This document shows, one piece after another, positions 8,723-18,651 of a DNA stretch of 64,000 nt; the first letter of the stretch is position 1, and each line of letters opens with the position of its first letter. The DNA comes from Allolobophora icterica. Taxonomy: Eukaryota; Annelida; Clitellata; Crassiclitellata; Lumbricidae. Location: NCBI GenBank assembly GCA_963556255.1, contig OY744604.1:72287279-72351278 (forward strand). The letters are read 5' to 3'. The notes beneath the pieces are model-generated. The model was given only the letters and a program-made list of their open reading frames with translations, was not told the DNA's origin and made no database searches. A program made the position numbers and the translations under genes.

Positions 8723-10806
8723 TTATCTAAATCATCAACTAGTTGCTCCTGAGAATATTCATTCACTTCTGACGGCAAGGATTCGTTGCTGTTACTTTTC
8801 TCGATATTAACTCCTAAGTTATCTTCTTCTGCCCCTTTATTTATTTGTACACATCGATCTACGCCAGCTACCATCACTACATATTGCGAACTATCCCTTA
8901 ATAGGTCCACAACATGGGGTGTCAGAATAACCCGTTCATTTAGTTCAGGGACTACAGCGAACATGACGCACAAAGATGGCGCAATGTTCGTCGTTCCTTC
9001 CATTGAATTAGCTAATTTCATTTGTAGGTATACTACATCTGCCTTACATCCTTCTCCCTGAAAACCAATTATATTAATCCGTTTAATCACGGGTAAGTTT
9101 AGTGACTCAATTAATTTCTTATCAATACAACAAATTTCTGCTCCTGAATCAGATAATGCTGGCTGAGAAGGGAGATCTTCAATCTGTACATTGATATACG
9201 ACCTCTCGTGTAATCCATCAATACTATTCTCGTATACCCTTACAGCAGTTTCCAACCCTATTGGTTTAGAATTATCCAATAAATTCCCTTGCTTTACCTG
9301 TTCAGGTATCTCATGCAACACGTTGACCTTCTCAACAAATAAGTCGGTCACTTCTTCAGTTGGGTTCCCAGATATACAAGTACTCACCTTTTTAGAACTT
9401 GGTTTGGTCTGGCACTCCCTTGCCATATGACCCTTCTGATGACATAGGAAACAGAGACCCTTTACCTTGGCCTCCTCCTGAGACACCCTCGCACCTATCT
9501 TGGCTTCACCCCTTATTTCCGGTTTGGGAGACTTGGGTTGAGCTGTCTGGTTATTGACTTGAACATGTGGTTGACCTCTCGTCCAATTGTTATACTTCGG
9601 TGTCGGATGACTACGGCATACTAAGTCATTCCCACCATCATGCGACGCTACATAAATGTCAGCCGCATTAGCTATGTCTTCACAGCTCAACCACTCCTCT
9701 TTTTCTTGGGCCAAGATATAATCTAAACAAGCCTTCGACAAGGACTCCTTAAGCCGATCCGCCACCAATAAACTTACAAGTTTATCAAACTCATCAGTTA
9801 TCTTTCTACTTTTCAAATAATACATAAGAGCCACACGCAATTTGGATGAATAGATCGTAAATGATTCGTCCGATGCTTTGTGCAACGACCAAAATCGGGC
9901 TCTAAGATTTGAAGGGCTTATCTTAAACTCCCGTAGCAAAAACTCCTTCAGGAATTTGTAGTCATGGAGCTGTGCCTCAGTAAGGCGCATGGTTAATGCC
10001 TTAGCTCTTTCACTTAAAATGGCTAGCAATAATTTTGCTCTAACATCTTCATCCACCTCATACACATTAAACAAACCATCCAAGTGATCAAAGAAACCTG
10101 GAATTTCTATAGGGTCGGAAGGAAATTTCCAAAGAATATTCTTGAGGGCATCACTATAACGCTTAGTACGACTTGCTAAAGAATCTCTAACATTTCGTTC
10201 TTCCTGCTTTTCCTTCCTCTCCCTTTCTTCTTTCTCTTTCCGTTCCTTCTTTTCTCTTTCTTCTTTCTCTTTCCGTTCCTTCTTTTCTTCCTCTCTCCTC
10301 TTTTCCTCCCTTTCTTCCTTCTCCTTCCGTTCCTCCCTCTCTCTTTCTTCCTTCTCCTTCCGTTCCTCCCTTTCTCTTTCTTCCTTCTCCTTCCGTTCCT
10401 CCCTTTCTCTTTCTTCCTTCTCCTTCCGTTCCTCCCTTTCTCTTTCTTCCTTCTCCTTCCGTTCCTCCCTTTCTCTTTCTTCCTTCTCCCTTTGTTCTTC
10501 CCTTTCTCTTTCTTCCTTCTCCCTTTGTTCTTTCTTTTCTTCCTCTCTCCTCTTTTCCTCCCTTTCTTCCTTCTCCTTCCGTTCCTCCCTTTGTTCTTCA
10601 TATTTACGGATTTCGAACTCCAGACGGCGCTTCTGCAGCTCGTAATCCACTCCTGTTGGAGATATTGGACTACCCTTAAATTCCTCTTCCTCTTTTCCAA
10701 TCTCCATGGCCCATTCTTCCATTAATTGATTTCGATCCCATGACATAACATCATCTTCGTCCCTTCCCGCCTTCATAAGATACACCCTAAGGCGCTCAGA
10801 CGACAT
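8677..10806 (-). CDS. Gag-protease polyprotein of the LTR element
   Basis: 709 codons starting MSSERLRVYL. Residues about 70-203 are almost only E, K and R, in an 11-residue periodic pattern, and would form a highly charged helix. A retrotransposon gag domain (about 225-395, with PSDPIEIPGFF and LREFKISPSN) follows. A CX2CX4HX4C zinc knuckle is at 452-465 (CFLCHQKGHMAREC). An aspartic protease has its active-site motif DSGA at 553-556. Gag packages the RNA and forms the particle; the protease processes the polyprotein. Gag and protease share a frame; pol lies in the -1 frame. The frame is intact. Confidence 0.93.
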   Translation of the reverse strand: MSSERLRVYLMKAGRDEDDVMSWDRNQLMEEWAMEIGKEEEEFKGSPISPTGVDYELQKRRLEFEIRKYEEQREERKEKEEREEKRREEEKKEQREKEEREREEQREKEEREREERKEKEEREREERKEKEEREREERKEKEEREREERKEKEEREREERKEKEEREEKRREEEKKERKEKEEREKKERKEKEERERKEKQEERNVRDSLASRTKRYSDALKNILWKFPSDPIEIPGFFDHLDGLFNVYEVDEDVRAKLLLAILSERAKALTMRLTEAQLHDYKFLKEFLLREFKISPSNLRARFWSLHKASDESFTIYSSKLRVALMYYLKSRKITDEFDKLVSLLVADRLKESLSKACLDYILAQEKEEWLSCEDIANAADIYVASHDGGNDLVCRSHPTPKYNNWTRGQPHVQVNNQTAQPKSPKPEIRGEAKIGARVSQEEAKVKGLCFLCHQKGHMARECQTKPSSKKVSTCISGNPTEEVTDLFVEKVNVLHEIPEQVKQGNLLDNSKPIGLETAVRVYENSIDGLHERSYINVQIEDLPSQPALSDSGAEICCIDKKLIESLNLPVIKRINIIGFQGEGCKADVVYLQMKLANSMEGTTNIAPSLCVMFAVVPELNERVILTPHVVDLLRDSSQYVVMVAGVDRCVQINKGAEEDNLGVNIEKSNSNESLPSEVNEYSQEQLVDDLDNFLMLSQQSSSLMRE
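10200..10600 (-). repeat. 33 bp coding minisatellite in gag
   Basis: Pyrimidine-rich on the plus strand, built from TTTCTTCCTTCTCCTTCCGT-type units with a 33 bp period (11 codons, E/R/K only). About five near-identical units lie between about 10315 and 10490, with variant units on both sides. Copy number changes by 33 bp keep the gag frame open. Confidence 0.9.
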
Positions 10807-11349
10807 TTTGCGAATATTCGCTGCATCTCTGTTGTCAACGCTTCCATTTTTACAAACAGTCAGTCAACAACAATCAACAAAAAAAACAGACACCACGCGG
10901 CAAACCCGCCACACAAAAGGAAAATTCCACAACCCAAAGTGCAACTATGCAGTATCCAAAGAAGTACACTCGCCAAGTACGCAAAAACTATACAAGCTCA
11001 CGCAAGTCTGGCCTCGATCACAACAATGGATCAAATTTCAAAGAAATAATCAGCAGATATTGAAAGAGAAACAATGGCTGCCTCCCACTCGGCTGCAACT
11101 CCACTCTCTTTTCTCCTTCTCAGCCACGACAACACCTAGGATCTTACCCGTATGTTGACTGATGTCTTCTGCTGTCTCAGCCGAACGACGCACTTCGTCC
11201 GTCCGACTGTCGTATGCCGATTCACCCGTCTCCCACGGTAGAAAGGCGTCTCGATCCGCTCGCTGTCTGGAACAGACCGTCTCTTGATCCTCCGGGTTGA
11301 CTCCTTCCTCCGCCGGCTCGCGTCTTCTTCACCGGATCCAACACCGATG
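10807..11349 (-). other. 5' leader of the LTR element
   Basis: About 540 bp between the primer-binding site and the gag start codon. No long frame is present. It is transcribed as the untranslated leader and may hold packaging signals, none of which I can identify. Confidence 0.7.
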
Positions 11350-11367
11350 ATCCCACCGCTGCCACCA
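11350..11367 (-). promoter_or_regulatory. Primer-binding site, complementary to a tRNA-Leu 3' end
   Basis: Minus strand TGGTGGCAGCGGTGGGAT lies 4 nt (TTAT) after the 5' LTR. Its complement is the acceptor end ATCCCACCGCTGCCA plus CCA, as I recall it for metazoan tRNA-Leu (AAG/UAG). All 18 positions agree with that recollection. Confidence 0.85.
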
Positions 11368-11371
11368 ATAA

Positions 11372-11803
11372 TGTCGCGGTCGACTCCTTCGATCGCAACG
11401 ACGAACCAACGAAGGAACTATTAAAAGATCTTTAATTAAAAATAAAGTCGATTAAGTGTAAAGTAAGTCAACTCGTCTATCAAATATCACAATCGTAGAC
11501 AGCACACAGGTTGGCTGGTCTCGATTGAACGTCATACGATCAATGTTTCAACGTTTACAAATCTTCGTCAAAAGGCCCTTAATGTACAGCAGGTCTATCT
11601 TATATAGAGTTCTCCCGGATTCCAGAACGTTCTGTGACGTCACTGTACTTTTCCCTGGAAAGTCCTACTGAACACGTATATCCTTGTTGCATGCACCGAA
11701 TTAATGTTGACAGCTTGCTGCAGAATTTTCCGTGCGTTGTAAACAAGCTTGTTGACGCGTCGGTTTTCTTCCCTTGATGCATGCACCCGCGTAGACCGCG
11801 ACA
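11372..11803 (-). repeat. 5' LTR of the Gmr1-like element
   Basis: 432 bp, the same as 5274-5705. The outer end GACCGCGACA is followed by the target duplication GATAC at 11804-11808. As the 5' LTR it supplies the promoter. Confidence 0.95.
11601..11642 (-). promoter_or_regulatory. LTR promoter: TATA box, heat-shock-like element and CRE
   Basis: Reading the minus strand: TGACGTCA (11642-11635), then a perfect three-pentamer heat shock pattern GAAnnTTCnnGAA (11632-11620), then TATATA (11608-11601). Spacing from TATA to the upstream sites is 12-30 bp. Start of transcription would be expected near 11575. The site identities come from known consensus sequences; activity is inferred. Confidence 0.65.
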
Positions 11804-12218
11804 GATACTGTCACCATCAGCTACTACAGTTTCGGTGTCTCTGTTACTGCCTTAAACTGGCTAGCTTTCTTCTTACCTCTTCAATCGATCTCAGCAAGTG
11901 GGTATTGTGGGTATTGATACTGCTCGGTCTGATAATTCTTTCTGCACTGCTAGTATCCCACAGGGATCCCCTGTTATCTACAATCTCACTTAGAAGTAGT
12001 AGTTTCAGTTTAACGACACTGTGTGATAACAAAGATCATTAGCGTCGCACTCCTCCTTTGTCCACGGTTGAAGACACCAATCATCCGCATAAACATTCAC
12101 GTTGGAGTCCAGCTACAGCAGCATGCCGATTATACTCAGCTTTGCATTGTTTTGTTACCAGCGGATCAGTCTGGCAAAGCAATAATTTTGTTCTTACTTG
12201 AAGAGTGCCTCTCTTCAG
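11804..12218 (+). mobile_element. LINE reverse transcriptase fragment, copy 1 downstream part
   Basis: Continues the RT reading cut at 5273. It carries the same AFDTVDHQLLQF region and following sequence as 12834-13177, and YTQLCI near 12131-12150 (from the YADDTQLYI active site). An internal segment (about 11965-12100) differs strongly from copy 2. It ends at CTCTTCAG (12211-12218), the target duplication of the adjacent hAT element. Confidence 0.85.
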
Positions 12219-12825
12219 CAAGGTACGACCGTACGTACGGTACGTACGTTATTTGTTTCTATAACGTACGTACGGTACGCGTACGTTATTATGCCGTACG
12301 TTACCGTACGTTCACATCAGTTCATGACGAAAATAAATACATAACATTATGCACAACAAAAGTCAATAATAGTTGGTGATTGACGGTCGTCACCAATTTT
12401 AACCATTGCACCAGTCATCTGTGGCTGTTCAATGATCTCTACTTTCAAACTTTTAAATTCCACATTGCTAATATTCTGTCTCATGTATAGACATAGTGTG
12501 AAGAATACTAAGATTTTATGGCACACTTTATAGGATGGTCATTTTATTGGTAATACTAAATTTCGGTACCGTTCGTAAATAACTAGGCCTGCGTACGGAG
12601 AGACTAATACTGTTGAGCTAAACTGATCATTTTTGACATAGGCGTACTGCACGCGTACCGTATAAGACTATAGCTATATTGAAGTTCTTTGTGAATGACC
12701 AGATAAATTAGTGGCATTTTTACCGTACGGGTACGATACGCGTACGTTATTTTTTTCGATAACGTACGTAGGCTACGTAGAGTACGCGTACGTTATTCCG
12801 GGAGGTAACGTATGGTCACACTATG
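12219..12825. mobile_element. hAT-like non-autonomous element with CGTACG-rich ends
   Basis: 607 bp flanked by the 8 bp direct repeat CTCTTCAG (12211-12218 and 12826-12833), which fits the hAT target pattern nTnnnnAn. Ends CAAGGTACGACCGTACG and CATAGTGTGACCATACG (complement) match at 12 of 17 positions. Near each end lies a direct repeat of about 90-100 bp (about 12228-12315 and 12722-12815) built of CGTACG/GTACGC palindromes around the inverted pair CGTACGTTAT / ATAACGTACG. No transposase coding is present. Confidence 0.8.
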
Positions 12826-12833
12826 CTCTTCAG

Positions 12834-13457
12834 TATGTCCTGACCTTCGCGCTGCTTTCGATACTGTCGACCATCAGCTACTACAGTTTCGGTGTCTCTG
12901 TTACTGCCTTAAACTGGCTAGCTTTCTTCTTACCTCTTCAATCGATCTCAGCAAGTGGGTATTGTGGGTATTGATACTGCTCGGTCTGATTATTCTTTCT
13001 TCACTGCCAGCATCCCACAGGCATCTGTTCTTGGTCCCCTGTTATTTACAATCTCACTTCACCAAACAGTCGCATATATCCAATCACCTTGAACACCAGC
13101 TACAGCAGCATGCCGATGACAGCTTTGCATTGCTTTGTCACCAAGGGATCAGTCTGGCAAAGCAATGCTTGAAGAGTGCCTCTCTTCAGTGCATGTATGA
13201 TTCTGCTTCTACGGTCTTGCTATAAACCCTGATAAGTCTGAGGTGCTCGTTCCCTTGTCATTCCACTGTTGATCTTGGTGCCACTGTTGTTGCGCTATCA
13301 AAAACTGTCAGAACACTTGGGGTGACTCTGCACAGTAATCTCACATTCCAAACCTACATAACAATCCTGTTTCTATCATATCAGAGAAATAGGGTCTGCT
13401 ATCACCAAGGAAATACTAGAGACTATAATAGCCTGCTCTTTTGTCTGCTCACGCCTC
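12834..13457 (+). mobile_element. LINE reverse transcriptase fragment, copy 2
   Basis: Repeats the LINE segment of copy 1, starting at GTATGTCCTGACCTTCGCGC and including PDLRAAFDTVDHQLL, then QHADD near 13110 (the YADD active site). It goes on through NPDKSEVLV and TLGVTLHSNLTF, where copy 1 has ended, until it runs into an ATT microsatellite. Stops and frameshifts show it is dead. Confidence 0.85.
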
Positions 13458-13458
13458 G

Positions 13459-13491
<33 letters not shown>

Positions 13492-13509
13492 TTTTTTTTT
13501 TTTTTTTTG

Positions 13510-13536
13510 CCCCGAGGTAAAAAAGATTCCTCAGGG
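13510..13536 (+). repeat. CCCGAGG/CCTCAGG hairpin motif, copy A
   Basis: CCCCGAGG (13510-13517) faces CCTCAGGG (13529-13536), with poly-T before it. The sequence after it (CAAGATTACTAAAACAG...GGAACGGCT) is partly shared with copy C, so the motif belongs to a longer unit. Confidence 0.75.
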
Positions 13537-13586
13537 ACTTCAAGATTACTAAAACAGTTAAGAGTCTGGAACGGCTACATAGGTGA

Positions 13587-13650
<64 letters not shown>

Positions 13651-13654
13651 TTAT

Positions 13655-13679
13655 CCCGAGGTAAACATGATCCCTCGGG
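13655..13679 (+). repeat. CCCGAGG/CCTCGGG hairpin motif, copy B
   Basis: A perfect 7 bp stem, CCCGAGG (13655-13661) and CCTCGGG (13673-13679), with an 11 nt loop, directly after an ATT tract and TTTTAT. Confidence 0.8.
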
Positions 13680-13734
13680 CGTCACAAAAATTTTAATAAT
13701 TTTATTATTATTGTTGTTGTTGTTGTTGTTGTTG

Positions 13735-13861
<127 letters not shown>

Positions 13862-13956
13862 CTGCATGTTAGTTAAGCAGGGCTAACTGTCCAGTGGAGT
13901 CGGGTAGTTTAATACTGCCACGATAGATTATTATTATTATTATTATTATTATTATA

Positions 13957-14030
<74 letters not shown>

Positions 14031-14952
14031 GAACACTTTTAACGCGCGCAGTCACACAGACCTGCGAATCTGAGGCGCGGAATTCCAACTCTGTGTTTGC
14101 AGGCATGTCCGCGAGCTCTCAGTTGCCGGTCCGCAAAGTGAGTCAAGAAACTGGAGAAAAAGGACGATAGACTATCTCGATTGAGTCTCGCTTCGAGCTA
14201 TCTTAAAAAAGCACGGTTGTCTCGCAATCAAAACCATATTTTTCATATAAATTGAAAAGATTTGTTCTGAGAGTAAATGTATTTCAGCTATTGTAAACGA
14301 AAACTGCCGAAGAAATAGCTATTCGACGAATTGCTGAGAGGTCAAATAAAAGTTGTTTCGCCTTTACTAGGAATTTTGATCGTAACATTTTCGTTTTTTT
14401 TACCGGCAATTAAATACAGGATGTGATGCATCTCTTTCGTCTTTAATAACCTGGTCACTGCTTCCGTTAATAGAAAATAAACACGTCTGCTTTTAGATCA
14501 ATCAATCAATAAATCTTATTAAACCATGAACAGTGCGTGACAGCAAAGAAAAGTATTCGATATTTTATGTATAATATGTTACATATTTGCAAAATATAAC
14601 AATTAAAAATAATTAATATATTAATAAACAGCACTACATGTATATTTTAGCAATTTTTTGAACACTGCAAATTTTTGATTCATATCAGATCAGTACAAAG
14701 TAGCCTATTCAGTTGATATTTAATACTGAATTATATACCCGCGCTAAAACTAAAAAATAATTTCACTTTCTTCACTGAATGTATAGAGGCCCACCGTTCG
14801 CATTAGTTAGTCACTTTTAGTCACTGCTAGTGACTATGATTATATTCCAAATAACATTAACTTGCTTACAATTTGTTTTATGATTTTTATGATTCTTGTG
14901 ATTTACACTCGTCATTAGTTACCATACTGAGCTGATCAGCCGGTATTGGGTT
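14031..14952. other. AT-rich non-coding stretch
   Basis: No conserved coding frame, RNA gene or clear transposon end is visible. A short TCAATCAATCAATAAAT run lies near 14502. Confidence 0.55.
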
Positions 14953-15625
14953 GTCGGAAATAGAGCCCTGCGCCGACGTTATAGTGTCGGCGGAGGCGCG
15001 CCGGTCATTTTTGGTCGGCGGCGGCGGCGCGCCGACCAACAAAAATCGGCGGCGGCGGCGGCGCCCAAAAAATGTCGGCGTCGGCGCGGCGCGGCGTGCC
15101 CAAGTCAGAAACATGAGTCACCATGGGCATCCGCAAGAATTTTTCCGGGGGCAAAATTTTTCTAAGGGGGCAAAATTTTTCCATGGGGGCGGAATGACGT
15201 TTTTGCATGGAAAACCTATTCACAAATCCGGGAGGGGAACCCCCTTGCCCCTCTTCCGGACGCCCATGTGAGTCACCATGAGAGTTGAACAGCCGTTGGT
15301 CCTGTGACCGGTCAAGAGAGCCAAGTTCTCTAAAGCCACTGCATCACACTGAAGCTCAACTACATACAAAGGGACCGAGAGAGAAAACACCTTCAGACAT
15401 TTGCCTTAAAATATGAAATTCTTAATTACACTGCACATCTGTATAGGTATTGGCAAATTGTAGTCAGATGAAGCAACATGCATTTGCATATTGCATGAGT
15501 ACACTGTCTTGCATATGCACTGATATACTATAATAGGCCTACACAGTACACATCAAGTCACCTGGCAGATGCTGGATAACCGCACCCTCCCAGTAAGAGA
15601 GGAGCTGTCAAGCCATGAAGTGAAA

Positions 15626-15752
15626 TGTAAATATATGCGTTTTCCTATGGTAATATACTGGCCGAGTGGCCTCAGTCCTGTAAATTTTTCAATGAATTTA
15701 CCAGACGGTTTGCTGCCCGTTTGAATTGGTGCCACGCCATTTAAGGTATCCA
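15626..15752 (+). repeat. Dispersed repeat family R1, copy 1
   Basis: Shares TTTTTCAATGAATT and GCTGCCCGTTTGAAT-GGTGCCACGCCATTTAAGG with 40143-40306 and 57609-57762. This copy lacks the GATCGGGTGAGATCC middle. No coding potential; family unknown. Confidence 0.75.
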
Positions 15753-15928
15753 TATATAGACCATTGTTTGTCTCGGACTAAACTGATAAAGACCATTCTT
15801 GATACTATACGTACTAAGTCAAAACCTGTGTTAACTGATACTGTTTACCTGAATAGATTCCAGCCAAAAGTATTAATCAATGTTACATTCCCTTCTGCAG
15901 GAATTAGTTAAATGGCATATCTTGATAT

Positions 15929-16176
15929 CAGTGCTTTTTTTCCTAGAAAAAAAGGTTCCGGAACGGAACAATTATGGGCGGGCTAAAATCCCGAGAAAAA
16001 CGGGATTGGGGGTTGGGAGGGCTCTCAATAAACACTGAAAACAGTTCAAAACATTGAAATTAAATTAATATTACTAAATTATTGATTTTATTATTAAAAT
16101 AAATAAATTATTTTTTAGTAGCTGAAAAAAGTTGCCGGAACGCCGTTCCGGCTCCTTCCGGCTAAAAAAAGCACTG
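15929..16176. mobile_element. hAT MITE (248 bp) nested in a larger hAT element
   Basis: Ends CAGTGCTTTTTTTCC and AAAAAAAGCACTG, flanked by the perfect 8 bp repeat CTTGATAT (15921-15928 and 16177-16184). Subterminal GGTTCCGGAACGG and GCCGGAACGCCGTTCCGGC add further palindromy. It lies wholly inside the 14961-16823 element and is therefore younger. Confidence 0.93.
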
Positions 16177-16831
16177 CTTGATATTAATAGCACTTATAAA
16201 CTCCTCTAAACTTACAACATTTAGCTAAAATTTTACACCATTGTAATAAAACCACAGACATCAAAGACTACAATCAATAGGTTATAGAAGCTATTCAACA
16301 CGAAGGTAACGAATGAGTGAATACTGTAGTACTGTAGTACACATACAAAGACATGCATTGCATATTGCTTTTGTTGTCAAGGTATTAAGGAAATGACAAT
16401 AGGAGCAGATGTATCAAAACAATCGCTACTTGTAACAAGATATCGCTTTAAATGACTGTATGTATCATGGCACAAAGACAAGATCATCTAAGTATAAGGA
16501 AAACGAATTTAGTCAGGAAGACAATGCATTCTTGGTTTCAAGATAAAGACCACAAACATTGTAATCAGCTATGTTCACTCTTTATCTTCTTCATTGACAT
16601 ACAAGTTCCTACCAATCAAAGTGCCATATCTGAGAATAGTTTCTTTATCTTTGCAATATCATTGAAAACATGAAAAATGCAACCATAACAATTAAGCGTA
16701 TCAAACTGGCATCGGCGGCGCGCCGACAGATTGTCGGCGGCGGCGCGCCGACAAACAAAAATCGGCGGCGGCGGCGCCCACGAAATGTCGGCGGCGGCGC
16801 GGCGCGGCCGGCGCAGGGCTCTAGTCGGAAA

Positions 16832-17470
16832 TGTGGGTGGATATCCATCGGCGGATTTCAAACAATTTCTTGGTCAAATGGGTTAGGCTTTCTCAAGGAG
16901 AAAACGATGAAGCTACGAGGTTGATTAAAATTCAGTGAAGGATTGTTCCAAAAACGCTGTTATCTTTAGAATGGCGGGCAATCAAACCATTCCAATGGTT
17001 CCCTTGTTAGTAGAAGAAATGCCTTCCATTAGGAGAAATGTTTCTGGCTATCCATTAACTAGGGTCTGCAGTCAATCTAGCTCCTCTGAAACAATGTTTG
17101 GTTCGCCTTACTGACCAATGCATAGCTCGGTACTCACAGTCAAACCATAGAGTTAGGTGATTGAGCAGCTGTGTACAGGATAATGTCGGCCTCTTGCCAT
17201 CATTTATTGGATAGAAGTTGCTCTGGCAAAGGTGGCTGTCCATGGCATAAAGCTTCGTGTCGAGAGACTTCCAATTACTGATTGTGAGTTCTTTGATCAG
17301 TAGACTGCCTTTGAGTAGTGAAATTGTTTATGTACAACAGTTCATACTCAGAGACTGATGGCGGATCCACACAAACTGTAATAGGCTTCAATTGACCAAG
17401 TTTAACGACTAAGTCAAGCCAGTCACCATGTGTATGAGAACCAGGATTATAGCGTAGCTATTCCAGAACA
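16832..17470. other. Non-coding stretch, no gene seen
   Basis: Only short frames without recognisable motifs. Confidence 0.5.
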
Positions 17471-17510
17471 TGAAATCTAGGAGTCTGCGGGTGTATACCT
17501 GTGCCCTCGG

Positions 17511-17545
17511 GTTTACCCGTACCCGCGGATCGGGTACGGGTAAAC
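17511..17545. repeat. Perfect 15 bp palindrome with 5 nt loop
   Basis: GTTTACCCGTACCCG (17511-17525) and its exact complement CGGGTACGGGTAAAC (17531-17545) around CGGAT. Further CGGGTA/TACCCG repeats extend over about 17485-17615, so this may be one end of a small transposon whose borders I cannot fix. Confidence 0.85.
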
Positions 17546-17649
17546 GTGTACGCATTTTACGGGTCGGGGCGGGTACAGGTAGAGACATCACGGGTACTGG
17601 TGTACCCGGTTTTATTCGTACCGACGTGAAGGTTTGGGATTACAAATTA

Positions 17650-18640
17650 CAATGTCACCATTACGTATAATAGTGAGTCTTGCATCGTCAAAGACTTACT
17701 ATAGACTAACTGACAATCCTAGACCTAAGTTGACCGTCTGTCCGTGCGCCTTCGTGAACTTGGCATTTATTAATAGATGTTCAAAGTGCAGCTACAAGGT
17801 GGCTTGTTTCCATTAGCACAGTAACAAAGCTTTTATACATGTGTGATCTGGTTTGAGGGTTTCCAGTCCGGCATAAAGGGGTCAGAGGTCGCTGACGCTG
17901 AGGCCCGTGATTCACTTGACAAACTTGGCAGTCCAGCTGTCTTGTTTTCCTTACAACATTTATTCGTACAGAAACGAACGAATACTTAAATTTATATTGA
18001 CGGATTGGTGTAGACATGTATAGTTTTATAAAAAAAATTATGTAGGCGTACAATGGACCTGGCCGGGTCTCCAACATACGATTAACAGTTTCTTAGTGTT
18101 CTAGGCGACGGTATACAGGTCACAGATAAAAAAAGTACAGATAGTACAACAGTTGCAGATTGCGTGGTTATGTGGTCATGTGGTAGGTTGAATTCTGCCG
18201 TCGTTTGAAACAGTCAATGGCAGATGAGAAGGTCTGACTCTGAAGCTTTGAGCACCAGATACGCAACAAAGATACAGTTTTCCTGGCCGGCGTTACTTTG
18301 AGTAGCTTCAGCCATTTCAACTGCGCACCTCTCTGTGCTCTCTTGTGGTATTCAACTATTCATGTCATCCACCCCATGAACCGAACCCAAAAGTCCAAAA
18401 TGCGATAGTATGATAGAACCATTGACAAAATATTCTGTTTCGATTTTGGCGAATATTAATCAAGAACTTGAAACCATGAAAAAGGTTTACTTTTCATACG
18501 CATTTTCATTTGGTCCACTTGCAAACTTTATTGTTGTTGAAATGGCTCTTGTAACCAATTTGTTTTCTGCTGGCACTTCGTTAACTTGTCTAGATGGGTA
18601 ATTCCGTGGATTCTTTGGATTTTGGATGTAGCAAATGTTC
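17650..18640. other. Non-coding stretch, no gene seen
   Basis: No convincing coding frame or repeat structure. Short frames lack family motifs. Confidence 0.5.
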
Positions 18641-18651
18641 AAAAATGAAAT

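Larger units (their letters stand above)
5274..11803 (-). mobile_element. Gmr1-like Ty3/gypsy LTR retrotransposon, complete and young
   Basis: A 6,530 bp element on the minus strand. It has 432 bp LTRs that look identical by eye, starting TGTCGCGGTC and ending GACCGCGACA (a perfect 10 bp inverted repeat). It is flanked by the 5 bp direct repeat GATAC (5269-5273 and 11804-11808). In transcription order it holds the 5' LTR (11803-11372), a primer-binding site, gag-protease, integrase, reverse transcriptase, RNase H, a purine tract and the 3' LTR. Integrase before reverse transcriptase is the order of the Gmr1 group, not of ordinary gypsy elements. One frame break in the integrase core probably makes this copy inactive. 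Confidence 0.95.
14961..16823. mobile_element. hAT non-autonomous element with GC-rich palindromic ends
   Basis: 1,863 bp bounded by the 8 bp direct repeat GTCGGAAA (14953-14960 and 16824-16831; fits nTnnnnAn). Terminal inverted repeats TAGAGCCCTGCGCCG are perfect for 15 bp. Each end is followed by about 100-140 bp of GTCGGCGGCGGCG / GGCGCGCCG sequence, itself palindromic and CpG-dense. No hAT transposase is encoded. The interior holds a copy of a dispersed repeat (about 15626-15752) and a nested hAT MITE (15929-16176). Confidence 0.9.

Noticed and set aside
10176..10700. 174-codon minus frame of R/K/G repeats
   Set aside because: Alternate phase of the gag minisatellite.
12228..12815. Pair of direct repeats as a small LTR (TRIM) element
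   Set aside because: No TG...CA ends; the 8 bp duplication outside the repeats and matching termini favour a hAT-type element.
14961..15110. CpG island promoter
   Set aside because: The GC-rich block is the terminal region of a transposon and recurs inverted at its other end.
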